Of a stretch of 64,000 nucleotides of DNA, positions 52,071-60,146 are shown in pieces. The translations under genes were made by a program, and so were the position numbers. This stretch comes from Caballeronia hypogeia (GTDB lineage: Bacteria > Pseudomonadota > Gammaproteobacteria > Burkholderiales > Burkholderiaceae): assembly GCF_001544875.2 (NCBI RefSeq), contig NZ_FCOA02000007.1, positions 62,001 through 126,000 of the forward strand, given 5' to 3'. The notes beneath the pieces are model-generated. The model searched no databases and was not told where the DNA came from. It saw only the letters and a list, made by a program, of their open reading frames with translations. Numbering within the stretch: position 1 is the first letter of the stretch; each line of letters starts with the position of its first letter.

Positions 52071-54554
52071 ATGGGTCTGTTTGCACAAGAAGAGCAGGGC
52101 GCGCCAGACGCTCCTCGCGGTGGCTTCCTAAAGCGGTTTCGCGCGCCGCGCTCGAGCTTCGTCGAGCCGGGCAGCAGTGCAGAGCCGAAATTCTCCGCTC
52201 CTAAGCCAGTCGCGCCGGAGGCGAAAGCGCCTGGCAAAGCGCCGGGAAAACCGAGGGGCGACGCGTCGACGCGTGCAGTCAATCCGCAAGTCATGTTTCT
52301 AGGTCGCGCACTGTCGGGCGGCGATGTCGAAGACGTCGAGAGCACTGAGCTCGACGATGACTGGCGCGGGTCCGTGCCCCCTGTGCAGACGCAGTCGAGG
52401 CCTGAAGGTGACGCGGTCGATGATGAGCCAGGTTTCAGCCCGTTCGTCCCACCGAGCTTCGAGCGACCGAGCTACGCGAGCATGTCTGCTGCGATGGCGG
52501 CTAGGGAGGGCGGTCAGCCGGTGAACGACGAAGCCCTGACGGCGCAAGCAACGCCGTCTGGCGCGCAACATCGATCTAAACCTCAGGCCGAACTACAGGT
52601 CGAACCGCCGCAGCCGCAGCCGCAGCCGCAGCCGCAGCCGCAGCCGCACCCGCAGCCGGAGCCGGAGCCGGGGCTGGGGCTGGAGCCCCGGTCGGCGGCA
52701 GCGCCATCGGACTCGATCAGGCACGCGAGTGTCGCCGGGAGCGACGCTAATGCCGAGCGGTTCGGTGCGCAACCGGAACCTGCGCCACAACGACCAGCAA
52801 GTCCCAACGAACATAAGGCCGCGTCCGCGCCGACTATCGCTGCGCAGGAATACCCAGCGGATGACGAAGAGCAGACCGATGGCGGCGGGCTGGCATCTGG
52901 CCGGCCGGAACTGGTGTCGCCCGATTCGCTTCCTGACTTCAAGCGCGTTCTCACCGTCGCTGACGACGACGCCGCGCTGCGCATTCCGGCGGCTGCGCGC
53001 AAGGAGTTCGTCGCCGTCGAATTGCAACCGGGCGTGGCGATCACGGTGGCCACCGCCCGATTCGCGGAGAAGGCCCAATACGCAACGTTCATCAAGGATC
53101 TTGGCGCCAACGACATTCTCGTGCGCGAGGAGATGATCGCGACGGAAGCTGTGATCGCCGCCATCTACTCGGGCAAGGCCGCCGCTTCCGCCAATTCCAC
53201 AGTCCGCGAAGCCAGCCGGGCGATCGGCAACTTCCGCGATATCGTTGAGGCCGCGCACGCATACGGTGCGAGCGACATTCATTTCGAACCACGCGAATTT
53301 CACAATGAGGTCGAAATCCGGTTTCGTGTGAACGGCGATATGTACACGTTCAGCCGCATGCGAAAGGCGATCGTGCGTCGCGCGTTATTTGCTGCGTACA
53401 GCGATCTCGTTCAGCGCAACACCAACTCCGGCAACAGCTTTCAGCCGAGCGCGCCGCAGTCGGCAATGATCCCGCTGGTCGTCAAGACGGACACGGTCAA
53501 CTTGCGCTGGCAATCGTCTCCGCTGGTGGGCGGGTATGACGTCGCCCTGCGTCTGCTCGACGGCAACTTCAAGAACTATTCGGTGCTGCTGCCGAAGGAC
53601 ATGGGATTCGAGAAGAGCCAGCTCGAGCTGATCGAGACGCTTAACTATGTGAGCGGCGGCATCACGGCGCTCACCGGCGAGACCGGCTCCGGCAAGACGA
53701 CGACGCTGCGCGCGCTGTCGTACATGCTCCCGGATCGCGAACTCAAGAAGCAGTTCGCGGTGAACGAGCCGTCCGAGTATCCGATGCCGTGGCTGTCGGA
53801 CTACTCGATCATTCGCCGCCCTGACGAGACTGACGATGAGGCGAACCGCAAGTATGCGGAAGTGATTCGAACGCTGATGCGGCAGGACCCGGACGATTTG
53901 ACCATCGGCGAGGTCCGCGATCGCGTTGTGATGGGCCTGGTCGCGGAACTGGCGCTGACCGGTCACCCGGTGCGTTTCTCGCTGCACGCCGGCGACATCA
54001 TCGCGGCCGTGATGCGTATGGCGGGCGGGCGGCTGCAACTGCCGATCGACGAGCTAGCGTCCGAAGGCTTCATCAACGCGGTCGGTAACCAGAAGTTGAT
54101 TCCGACGCTTTGCGAGCACTGCAAGCTGCCCGCCGAAGACGTGATGCCCAAGGCCGACCTGGAACTGTTACGCACGAAATTTGGCCTCGACACCTCGCGC
54201 ATGGCATGCCGCAACTACGACGGCTGCGAGCACTGCCGACTGAAGGGGCTTTTCACCCGCAACGGCAAGGCAGCGGGTGGAACCACGCGCCCGTCATTGG
54301 CCGCCGAGCTCTACCGCCCGACGCCTGAGTTTTTGGAGCGTGTGGCCGAGCGCGACTGGGCCGGTGCCCGCAAAGTTTGGCGCGGTGAACGCCGTACCGG
54401 GTTCGATAACGCGGATATGACGGGAAAGACCCTCTATGAACATGCTCTTTTCAAGGCTTCGCGCGGTTTGATTGACCCACAATTCATCAATCGCTCGATG
54501 CAGTCGTTCGCGCAGTACCGCGTAATGCCCGGCGTCGATGGCTTAATGGTCTAA
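52071..54554 (+). CDS. pilQ: PilQ pilus assembly ATPase with long disordered N-terminus
   Basis: 827 residues, far longer than typical PilQ/GspE ATPases (about 500-570) because of a 280-residue Pro/Gln/Ala-rich N-terminus with a (PQ)n run at about 179-203. The ATPase core is intact: 'GASDIHFEPRE', Walker A 'GETGSGKTT' (about 536-544), the Asp-box and Walker B 'DDLTIGEVRD', His-box 'FSLHAGD', then the Zn-type 'CEHCKLP...CRNYDGCEHCRLKG'. Drives pilus extension. Four bases after pilP. Confidence 0.9.
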   Translation: MGLFAQEEQGAPDAPRGGFLKRFRAPRSSFVEPGSSAEPKFSAPKPVAPEAKAPGKAPGKPRGDASTRAVNPQVMFLGRALSGGDVEDVESTELDDDWRGSVPPVQTQSRPEGDAVDDEPGFSPFVPPSFERPSYASMSAAMAAREGGQPVNDEALTAQATPSGAQHRSKPQAELQVEPPQPQPQPQPQPQPHPQPEPEPGLGLEPRSAAAPSDSIRHASVAGSDANAERFGAQPEPAPQRPASPNEHKAASAPTIAAQEYPADDEEQTDGGGLASGRPELVSPDSLPDFKRVLTVADDDAALRIPAAARKEFVAVELQPGVAITVATARFAEKAQYATFIKDLGANDILVREEMIATEAVIAAIYSGKAAASANSTVREASRAIGNFRDIVEAAHAYGASDIHFEPREFHNEVEIRFRVNGDMYTFSRMRKAIVRRALFAAYSDLVQRNTNSGNSFQPSAPQSAMIPLVVKTDTVNLRWQSSPLVGGYDVALRLLDGNFKNYSVLLPKDMGFEKSQLELIETLNYVSGGITALTGETGSGKTTTLRALSYMLPDRELKKQFAVNEPSEYPMPWLSDYSIIRRPDETDDEANRKYAEVIRTLMRQDPDDLTIGEVRDRVVMGLVAELALTGHPVRFSLHAGDIIAAVMRMAGGRLQLPIDELASEGFINAVGNQKLIPTLCEHCKLPAEDVMPKADLELLRTKFGLDTSRMACRNYDGCEHCRLKGLFTRNGKAAGGTTRPSLAAELYRPTPEFLERVAERDWAGARKVWRGERRTGFDNADMTGKTLYEHALFKASRGLIDPQFINRSMQSFAQYRVMPGVDGLMV
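52605..52680 (+). repeat. Coding microsatellite, Pro/Gln codons in pilQ
   Basis: A CCGCAG hexamer repeated about nine times, degrading to CCGGAG, encodes a (PQ)n then (PE)n tract. Hexamers keep the frame if they slip. Confidence 0.85.
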
Positions 54555-54566
54555 CCCTGGTCCTCC

Positions 54567-55685
54567 ATGTTCACCACGTTCGCAAAAATGCTGCCCGAGC
54601 GGCAGCAGTTGGTCGTCGCGCGCTGGCGGTTTCAGAAAGTCCGCGAGGACTTCTACCGCGAGACGCGTCTCGATATCGCAGCAAAGGGCCTGCGCAACAC
54701 CGAGACGCTGTTCGACCGGCTCGAAACGTACGAAAAGCGCAGCCGCACTCGCGGCAAGCTCGAATGGCGGGTGTTCTCCAGCATCCGGGAAACTATGCAG
54801 CGCGGGGAGAGCTTCTCGCTCGCTATCAAGCCATTCATCCCCGGCGACGAGTACGCGCTGCTGGACATTGCCGATGAATCTTCGCGCCAAGACTCCGTCG
54901 TGCGTGGCTTCGAACTCGCGGAAATGGCGGCGAAGGCTAAGCGCGTGCTGTCGTCAACAACTTCGGTGCAGATGGCCTACCCAGCGTTGCTGCTGGTCTA
55001 TATGTACGCGTACTGCATGCTGTTCGGCGGCGTCATCTTTCCGCAAGTGCTCGATGTCCGCCCGCTCGACCAATGGCCCGATCTTGGCCGGTTCCTGTAT
55101 CACGTTGACACGTTCTGCTACGAGTACTGGTGGCTCACGCTCACGGCGATCATCGGCCTCGTGCTCGCTTACTTCTCGAGCCTGAAACGTTGGTCTGGGC
55201 CTCTTCGAGACAAGTTCGACCGCATGCCGCTGCTTTGGCGCAATCGCCGCGACCTCCGCGCGGCACTGCTTATCGTCTCGCTCGCGGGCCTCTTCGACTC
55301 CAATCTCACGCTGCGCGCCGCGCTCGACCGGCTCTTAAAGACGGCTGACCCGTGGCTGCGCTGGCATCTGAAGATCATGGATCGACGCTTGACGGCCCGG
55401 TCCGATGAGCCAATGCGCGCGCTCGACACCGGGATTTTCTCGGTGACGATCGTCGACACGATCACCGACGCTGCGGGCCGCGACCAGTTTGAAGCCGCTA
55501 TCAAGAGTCTTGGCCGTGAGTCACTCGATCGCGTCGTTGAAGCAGTCAAGCGCAACGCCCGGATGACGCACTTCATGCTGCTCGGTTTTGCCGCTGCACT
55601 GTTCCTGACGCTTGGCATTGGCTCATACGTCGTGACGGGCGCCGTCAATCTCACATCGGGGAATCCCGCCGCATCTAGCTATTAA
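54567..55685 (+). CDS. pilR: PilR inner-membrane platform protein (GspF-like)
   Basis: 372 residues with three membrane segments ('MAYPALLLVYMYAYCMLFGGVIFPQV', 'WWLTLTAIIGLVLAYFSSL' and 'FMLLGFAAALFLTLGIGSYVVTG') and two cytoplasmic lobes of the GspF type ('RRDLRAALLIVSLAGLFDSNLTLRAALDRLLK'). Platform for pilus growth above PilQ. Starts 12 bp after pilQ. Confidence 0.86.
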   Translation: MFTTFAKMLPERQQLVVARWRFQKVREDFYRETRLDIAAKGLRNTETLFDRLETYEKRSRTRGKLEWRVFSSIRETMQRGESFSLAIKPFIPGDEYALLDIADESSRQDSVVRGFELAEMAAKAKRVLSSTTSVQMAYPALLLVYMYAYCMLFGGVIFPQVLDVRPLDQWPDLGRFLYHVDTFCYEYWWLTLTAIIGLVLAYFSSLKRWSGPLRDKFDRMPLLWRNRRDLRAALLIVSLAGLFDSNLTLRAALDRLLKTADPWLRWHLKIMDRRLTARSDEPMRALDTGIFSVTIVDTITDAAGRDQFEAAIKSLGRESLDRVVEAVKRNARMTHFMLLGFAAALFLTLGIGSYVVTGAVNLTSGNPAASSY

Positions 55686-55696
55686 GGAAAAGCAGA

Positions 55697-56311
55697 ATGA
55701 CCAACGAAAATAACCAAGCAGTTCAGACCGACCCGATCAAAGAGCGCCGTGCGCGCCTCCTCATGATCGCCCGTGCGAAGAAGCAGTCAGGCGAGTTGTC
55801 CATGATTGAAGCGGGGGCGGTGATGGCGGGTGCCGCGTTGCTCGCGCTGGCTGTGTACGCGGGCGGCAAGTATGTGCTCGATCTGATCCGTGCGGCGCAG
55901 TTCAAGAGCGAAGCGCAGATGTTCCACACTGGTATCTTGAACGCGACGCAGAACGACGCCGATTTCTCGTCGGAGACGCTCACTGTCCTTGCGCAGAACC
56001 ACGCCTTCGACTCGGCGGGTTCGCGCGTCGCATCGGATAAGTCGTCGGTCAAGGGCATGTTCAATGGCACCGTGACCGCTGCCGTTGGCACGCTCGTGAC
56101 CTCCAACGACGCGTTGGTTGTCACGTATCCGGTGACCTCGACGGTTTGTTCGTTGAGTGCGGCCGCATTGGTCACTGTGTACACACAGGTGACGGTGAAC
56201 GGGACGACGATCTTCTCGCCAACCACGACGTACAACCCGGCGACCGTTGCGACCGCCTGCGCGTCGAACGGCGGAATGGCGTCGATGGCGCTGTGGACCA
56301 CTCGCACCTAA
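55697..56311 (+). CDS. pilS: PilS major type IVB prepilin
   Basis: 204 residues. Basic leader 'IKERRARLLMIARAKKQSG', then the hydrophobic N-terminal helix 'ELSMIEAGAVMAGAALLALAVYAGGKYVLDLI', typical of type IVB pilins (cleavage expected after the Gly of 'QSG'). A Cys near 'TSTVCSLS' and one near 'VATACASNG' could form the C-terminal disulfide loop. The SD AAGGAA precedes it. A prepilin peptidase gene is not in this window. Confidence 0.84.
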   Translation: MTNENNQAVQTDPIKERRARLLMIARAKKQSGELSMIEAGAVMAGAALLALAVYAGGKYVLDLIRAAQFKSEAQMFHTGILNATQNDADFSSETLTVLAQNHAFDSAGSRVASDKSSVKGMFNGTVTAAVGTLVTSNDALVVTYPVTSTVCSLSAAALVTVYTQVTVNGTTIFSPTTTYNPATVATACASNGGMASMALWTTRT

Positions 56312-56326
56312 TCGCGGGGCGCCGAT

Positions 56327-57628
56327 ATGGGAAGCATTCTTGAGATGTTGATCGTCCTGATCGGCGCGGCCTTGCTGACGGTACAGGGAATCAAGGAAGA
56401 CATTTCTGCCAAGCGCCAGAACCTGCTCCAGATCGAAGGGCAGAACATTGCGTCGATCAACTCGGCGCTTGGCAGCTACATCACTAACAACTACGCGTCG
56501 TTGATCCCCGCAGGGTTTTCGCAGACGACGTCGACTGCGATAGCCGCGCCCACGCTCGCTCAGTTGAGCGCGCAGGCTAACAACAAGGTCTCGTTCAAGG
56601 ACGGTCCTTTTTGGGGTGGAACCTACCAGATAGCGCTGTCGATCGTGCCCGACAACTGCTCCACCGCAGCGGGCAACTGCCATATTGCATCGCAGATCTA
56701 TCCGAGCTTGCCGCTGATCAGCATGAAGGACAAGACGGCTGACATCGCCGGTGCAGGTGTGCTCACGGCTGCGGGGGGAGCACAGTTCGGCTACTCGACA
56801 AACCGCACGCCAGCCACGATTACCGGGATTCATGGACAGTGGACGGTGCCCAATCCCGTTGGCAGCAAGCCTGGGATGGTGCTCGCGATCAATGGCTTTG
56901 GCGCGGACGGTAACTCGCCGTACTACCGGCGCGATGGTGCATTGCCGCTGACCGGCACGATGAACGCCAACAATCAGGACATGCAGAACGTCGGCAATGT
57001 GACGCTTGGCGCGAACAAGGTTATGAAGTTGCAAGCGGGGAACAGTCTTCAGATCGACAATGGCGCTATGTACTACGGCGATAGCGTGAATGCGGCGGTT
57101 CGTACAAAAGGCGCGTTGTACGTCCAGAACTATCAAGGTACCGGCGCTGCACCGATCAATGTCGGCGACGTGAATTCCAGCGGAACGGTGAACGCCAATG
57201 TCGTGAACACGAACGTCGCGAATATCAACGCTGCCGCCGGCAACTGCGGCTGGAACGGCGTGACCATCCGCAACAACCTCATGTACGTCTGCAACAAGTG
57301 GGGCAACTGGGTCGGCGCCAGCAGTCTCGTTAGCAACCAGTCGGCCGACGCGCAGTACAGCGGTTGGTACAACGGGTGGGGCGTGAATCCGCCCGCATGC
57401 GGTCCTGGCGGCTCAGCGTGGTACCGAATTACTCCGCTATCCGTAACGACTGACTACTCGAACCATAATCCGCCGATCGCCGGTGCGCGCTTTTCAATGG
57501 GCTGGAACGGGTCGCAATGGGTCCTCCAGATATACGACGTTCTCGCAGATGGAGCGAATACCCTCGTCCCAGACCAGCTTGGCCTGCAGGCGCAGATCGA
57601 CGTCGGCTGCAATTACTCCAACCAATAA
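56327..57628 (+). CDS. pilV: PilV minor pilin / tip adhesin
   Basis: 433 residues. N-terminal pilin-like helix 'MGSILEMLIVLIGAALLTVQGI' and 'NIASINSALGSYITNNYASLIP', the central 'PLTGTMNANNQDMQNVGNVTLGANKVMKLQ' region and a C-terminal domain with 'NCGWNGVTIRNNLMYVC' and 'WNGSQWVLQIYDV'. The layout fits PilV tip adhesins of thin pili. No shufflon repeats or invertase gene are seen, so the adhesin appears fixed. 15 bp after pilS. Confidence 0.83.
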   Translation: MGSILEMLIVLIGAALLTVQGIKEDISAKRQNLLQIEGQNIASINSALGSYITNNYASLIPAGFSQTTSTAIAAPTLAQLSAQANNKVSFKDGPFWGGTYQIALSIVPDNCSTAAGNCHIASQIYPSLPLISMKDKTADIAGAGVLTAAGGAQFGYSTNRTPATITGIHGQWTVPNPVGSKPGMVLAINGFGADGNSPYYRRDGALPLTGTMNANNQDMQNVGNVTLGANKVMKLQAGNSLQIDNGAMYYGDSVNAAVRTKGALYVQNYQGTGAAPINVGDVNSSGTVNANVVNTNVANINAAAGNCGWNGVTIRNNLMYVCNKWGNWVGASSLVSNQSADAQYSGWYNGWGVNPPACGPGGSAWYRITPLSVTTDYSNHNPPIAGARFSMGWNGSQWVLQIYDVLADGANTLVPDQLGLQAQIDVGCNYSNQ

Positions 57629-57632
57629 GAAG

Positions 57633-58250
57633 ATGAAGCGAATCAAGACGGCAATCTCGCTGACATTGCTTGCGACGCTGGGTGGTGTGCTGACGGCTCC
57701 TATCAGCTCTAACGCCGAGTGGGTGCAAAATCCCATGGGTGTTCCGCGCGCCCCTGGCTGCGATCCGGGATATTCGTGGCAGAAACTCGGTGTGCGGTAT
57801 CAGTGCGCCACGCCGCAGCCGTCGTGCGCTTATGGTTTCGCGAGCGGCCCTTCTTGGAACGGCAGTACATGGGTCTATTCGTGCAATGCGCCGCCTCCGC
57901 CGCCGCCCCCGCCAGCGTGCCCGAGCGGGTACACCCAACAGACTGCGCCATCGTGGAACGGCTCGGCATGGGTTGGACAGGTGTGCATACCAGCCGCGCA
58001 GACCCGACCTCCGGGACCGAATCCGCAAATCTGCCAAGCCTACGTAACTCAGAAGCTCGGATTTTGGCCTGGGTGGGGGCAGCAGAACTCGATTTATGAC
58101 GACGGCAGGAATACCACCTACACAACCAACACCTGGACCGCATCCGTGAACGAGTACGAGTTCGCGACATGCAGTGTGAGCGATAGCACCGGCGCCGTCA
58201 CAGGCTACGAAGTCCAGGGTTATGGCGACACCTCGGGCTTTGGCGGGTGA
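57633..58250 (+). CDS. Secreted proline-rich protein at the end of the pilus operon
   Basis: 205 residues with a signal peptide ('KTAISLTLLATLGGVLTAPISSNA'). Three copies of a short motif ('GPSWNGSTWVYSCNAPPPP', 'APSWNGSAWVGQVC', and 'MGWNGSQW' in the C-terminus of PilV) link it to PilV. An eight-Pro run follows the first. Function unknown, perhaps an adhesin subunit or tip partner. Starts 4 bp after pilV and ends 16 bp before a terminator. Confidence 0.75.
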   Translation: MKRIKTAISLTLLATLGGVLTAPISSNAEWVQNPMGVPRAPGCDPGYSWQKLGVRYQCATPQPSCAYGFASGPSWNGSTWVYSCNAPPPPPPPPACPSGYTQQTAPSWNGSAWVGQVCIPAAQTRPPGPNPQICQAYVTQKLGFWPGWGQQNSIYDDGRNTTYTTNTWTASVNEYEFATCSVSDSTGAVTGYEVQGYGDTSGFGG

Positions 58251-58266
58251 GGCAACTGGTCTTAAT

Positions 58267-58303
58267 AAAACGCCTCGGAGCTTTGCTCCGGGGCGTTTTT
58301 CTT
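58267..58303 (+). terminator. Rho-independent terminator of the transfer/pilus operon
   Basis: AAAACGCCTCGGAG, loop CTTTG, CTCCGGGGCGTTTT, then a T-rich tail. Long stable stem with A/T tracts on both sides, so it may act in both directions. Confidence 0.88.
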
Positions 58304-58324
58304 CCGGTCTTGCAACCAATAAGA

Positions 58325-58356
58325 AAGCCGCCAGATCAACTGGCGGCTTCTTCTTC
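58325..58356. terminator. Second terminator hairpin between convergent genes
   Basis: AAGCCGCCAG, loop ATCAA, CTGGCGGCTT followed by CTTCTTCC. It lies between the pilus operon and the minus-strand CAP-domain gene and may serve either. Confidence 0.72.
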
Positions 58357-58378
58357 CTACTACTCGCAACCTTGCTCG

Positions 58379-59365
58379 TTAACCGCCGAGCGAGGTTCCG
58401 GTTGTGAAGCTGAAGGTGCGCGAGAATGCGACGCCGTTGATCGCACCGGTGAGCGAGACGGTGTATTGCGAGTTCGGGGACAACGGCGTGGTCGGGTACG
58501 CGACCCCCTGATCCGCCAGCAAGAGCTTGTTGGGGTCCTTGGCTGAATCGAGAACCTGCAAGGCGATCACGTGCCCGGACGAATCCGTCATCGTGCCCGT
58601 TTGCATAACGATGGTGTCGGTCGAGTTGCCGACTACAGCTACGGGCGTACCCCAATGACCGGACGTTGCAGGCGGCGTAGGGATTTCTCCAAAGCTGTCG
58701 TATGGAACGCCGGTCGTCCCTTGGCACGGGAACGTCAACGGCGCGTTGGCCGTTCGCTGCTGGAAGTTGGTCAGATTCAACGAGAACTGCTCTTGGGGAA
58801 AACCGTTGTACGTCTTTGCGACCTTGCCAATACCGACCGTGGTCGCAAGCGACGCCGCAATGCTGACGTGATATACGCCACCCAAGAATGCATAGATCGC
58901 TCGGTGCCCATATTCTGCTTCGGTCAACGTCTCGTTCGTATAATAGCCACCCGACACCCCGATAGAACCGTTGTACTGCGTATATCCGAAATGGGCTGCG
59001 CGATCAACGAAAGTAGCTCCTGTAAAGCCGGGATTGCCCGCTACTTCGGTATCGGTAATTACATCGTTCGCCGTAAGATACTGCGCGTGTGCCGCCGTCG
59101 CCTGATCAAGCGCGGTGTTTTCCTGAAGGGCCGGGAAGCCGCATTGCTGGCGCTGTTGGTTGAGCAAGTTGAACGCTGCCAGATGGAAGCTGTCAGCGGG
59201 GTACTGAGGCGTCGTTAAATCCGCCGGATTCGTCGTCGCGGGCGTGCTCGCACCGCTTGCAGGGGATGCACCGCTGCTGCCGCCACCACCGCCGCCGCAA
59301 GCGGCCACCAGCAGCGATGCAGCGATCGCGGCCATCGAGAGTTTGAAGTCTTTCTGAATCGTCAT
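58379..59365 (-). CDS. CAP-domain (SCP/PR-1) lipoprotein
   Basis: 328 residues. The start at 59365 has GGAA upstream and gives a lipoprotein signal peptide 'AAIAASLLVAACGGGGGG'; a Ser/Ala/Gly linker follows. CAP domain: 'AFNLLNQQRQQCGFPALQENTALDQATAAHAQYLTAND', 'GATFVDRAAHFGY' and 'YNGFPQEQFSLN'. Bacterial CAP proteins are secreted or surface proteins of varied role. Convergent with the pilus operon. The 200 bp upstream hold nothing recognised. Confidence 0.82.
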   Translation of the reverse strand: MTIQKDFKLSMAAIAASLLVAACGGGGGGSSGASPASGASTPATTNPADLTTPQYPADSFHLAAFNLLNQQRQQCGFPALQENTALDQATAAHAQYLTANDVITDTEVAGNPGFTGATFVDRAAHFGYTQYNGSIGVSGGYYTNETLTEAEYGHRAIYAFLGGVYHVSIAASLATTVGIGKVAKTYNGFPQEQFSLNLTNFQQRTANAPLTFPCQGTTGVPYDSFGEIPTPPATSGHWGTPVAVVGNSTDTIVMQTGTMTDSSGHVIALQVLDSAKDPNKLLLADQGVAYPTTPLSPNSQYTVSLTGAINGVAFSRTFSFTTGTSLGG

Positions 59366-59572
59366 TGTTGTTTCCGATCTAGTTGTTGCAGTCGCCCCCG
59401 CGATCTGCTTACTTTCATCATATCGAGCGGTGTTCGAAGTCAAGGCAATTCGGAAGCCCGCTCCGAAACCGCTTTCCTCGTTGGCAAATTGCGTTGGCCG
59501 TTGGCGGCGCACGCATTGTAATACTCGGAAAGGGTCCGTAATTCCGCACCGTTGCTGGATCGCAACCGTTTG

Positions 59573-59947
59573 CTAACGATGTTTGGCGCGGGCTCGGAAG
59601 TGCTTCACCCGCAAGGCGACGAAGACGACGCCCAGCACCGCAGCGACGGCGACGGGCTGCGTCGCGCCGACGGAAGAAAGGAGCAAGGTGCCGCCCCACA
59701 GGAGAATCAGGAAAGTTGCGAGCGCGCCGAATGCTTCGCTTTTTGACACGGCCGCGAACTGCCGCCTGCCTGAGCCGAATCTTTGCGCGAAGCGAATGTT
59801 GCTTTGCTCAAGGTCGAACGCCTCCTGCGACTGCACCGTTGCCCGATCTGCGCGGTAGTGCCTCTCGTACCGTTGGAATCGCGCGTCGCCGCGGCCTTCG
59901 AGCCACGCGGCGGCGCTGTCGGGAAAAAGGTAGGCGAAGTCCTGCAT
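59573..59947 (-). CDS. Small membrane protein, function unknown
   Basis: 124 residues. The C-terminal third has two hydrophobic segments ('AFGALATFLILLWGGTLLLSSVGA' and 'VAVAAVLGVVFVAL'), and a soluble N-terminal part has 'FPDSAAAWLEGRGDARFQRYERHYR'. Starts 3 bp after the stop of the small upstream gene, so it is in the same unit. No family recognised. Confidence 0.7.
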   Translation of the reverse strand: MQDFAYLFPDSAAAWLEGRGDARFQRYERHYRADRATVQSQEAFDLEQSNIRFAQRFGSGRRQFAAVSKSEAFGALATFLILLWGGTLLLSSVGATQPVAVAAVLGVVFVALRVKHFRARAKHR

Positions 59948-59950
59948 GGC

Positions 59951-60121
59951 TCAGTGCGTCACGTCGGAGTGAAATTCGATTGCACCGATTGCGTCCGGAA
60001 TGCAGCGTCCGTCGGCCTCGGAGTAATAGGCGCCCGTCTCTAAGTCGAGCCAGCCAAACTGCGCGCGGCCGTCGTGTGAAAAGACGACTAGACCGGCCTC
60101 GATTGAGAAATCGTGGGACAT
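59951..60121 (-). CDS. Small hypothetical protein
   Basis: 56 residues: 'MSHDFSIEAGLVVFSHDGRAQFGWLDLETGAYYSEADGRCIPDAIGAIEFHSDVTH'-like acidic protein, here quoted in part from residue 1. The start at 60121 has an excellent SD AAGGAGGTG; the frame extends to 60190 without one. Between the FlhD-FlhC-like gene and the membrane protein, all on the minus strand. Function unknown. Confidence 0.7.
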   Translation of the reverse strand: MSHDFSIEAGLVVFSHDGRAQFGWLDLETGAYYSEADGRCIPDAIGAIEFHSDVTH

Positions 60122-60146
60122 CCTGGACACCTCCTTTTCCTGTTTA

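Noticed and set aside
56327..57628. Shufflon at the 3' end of pilV
   Set aside because: No inverted 19-bp-type repeats, alternative pilV ends or Rci-type recombinase next to the gene were seen.
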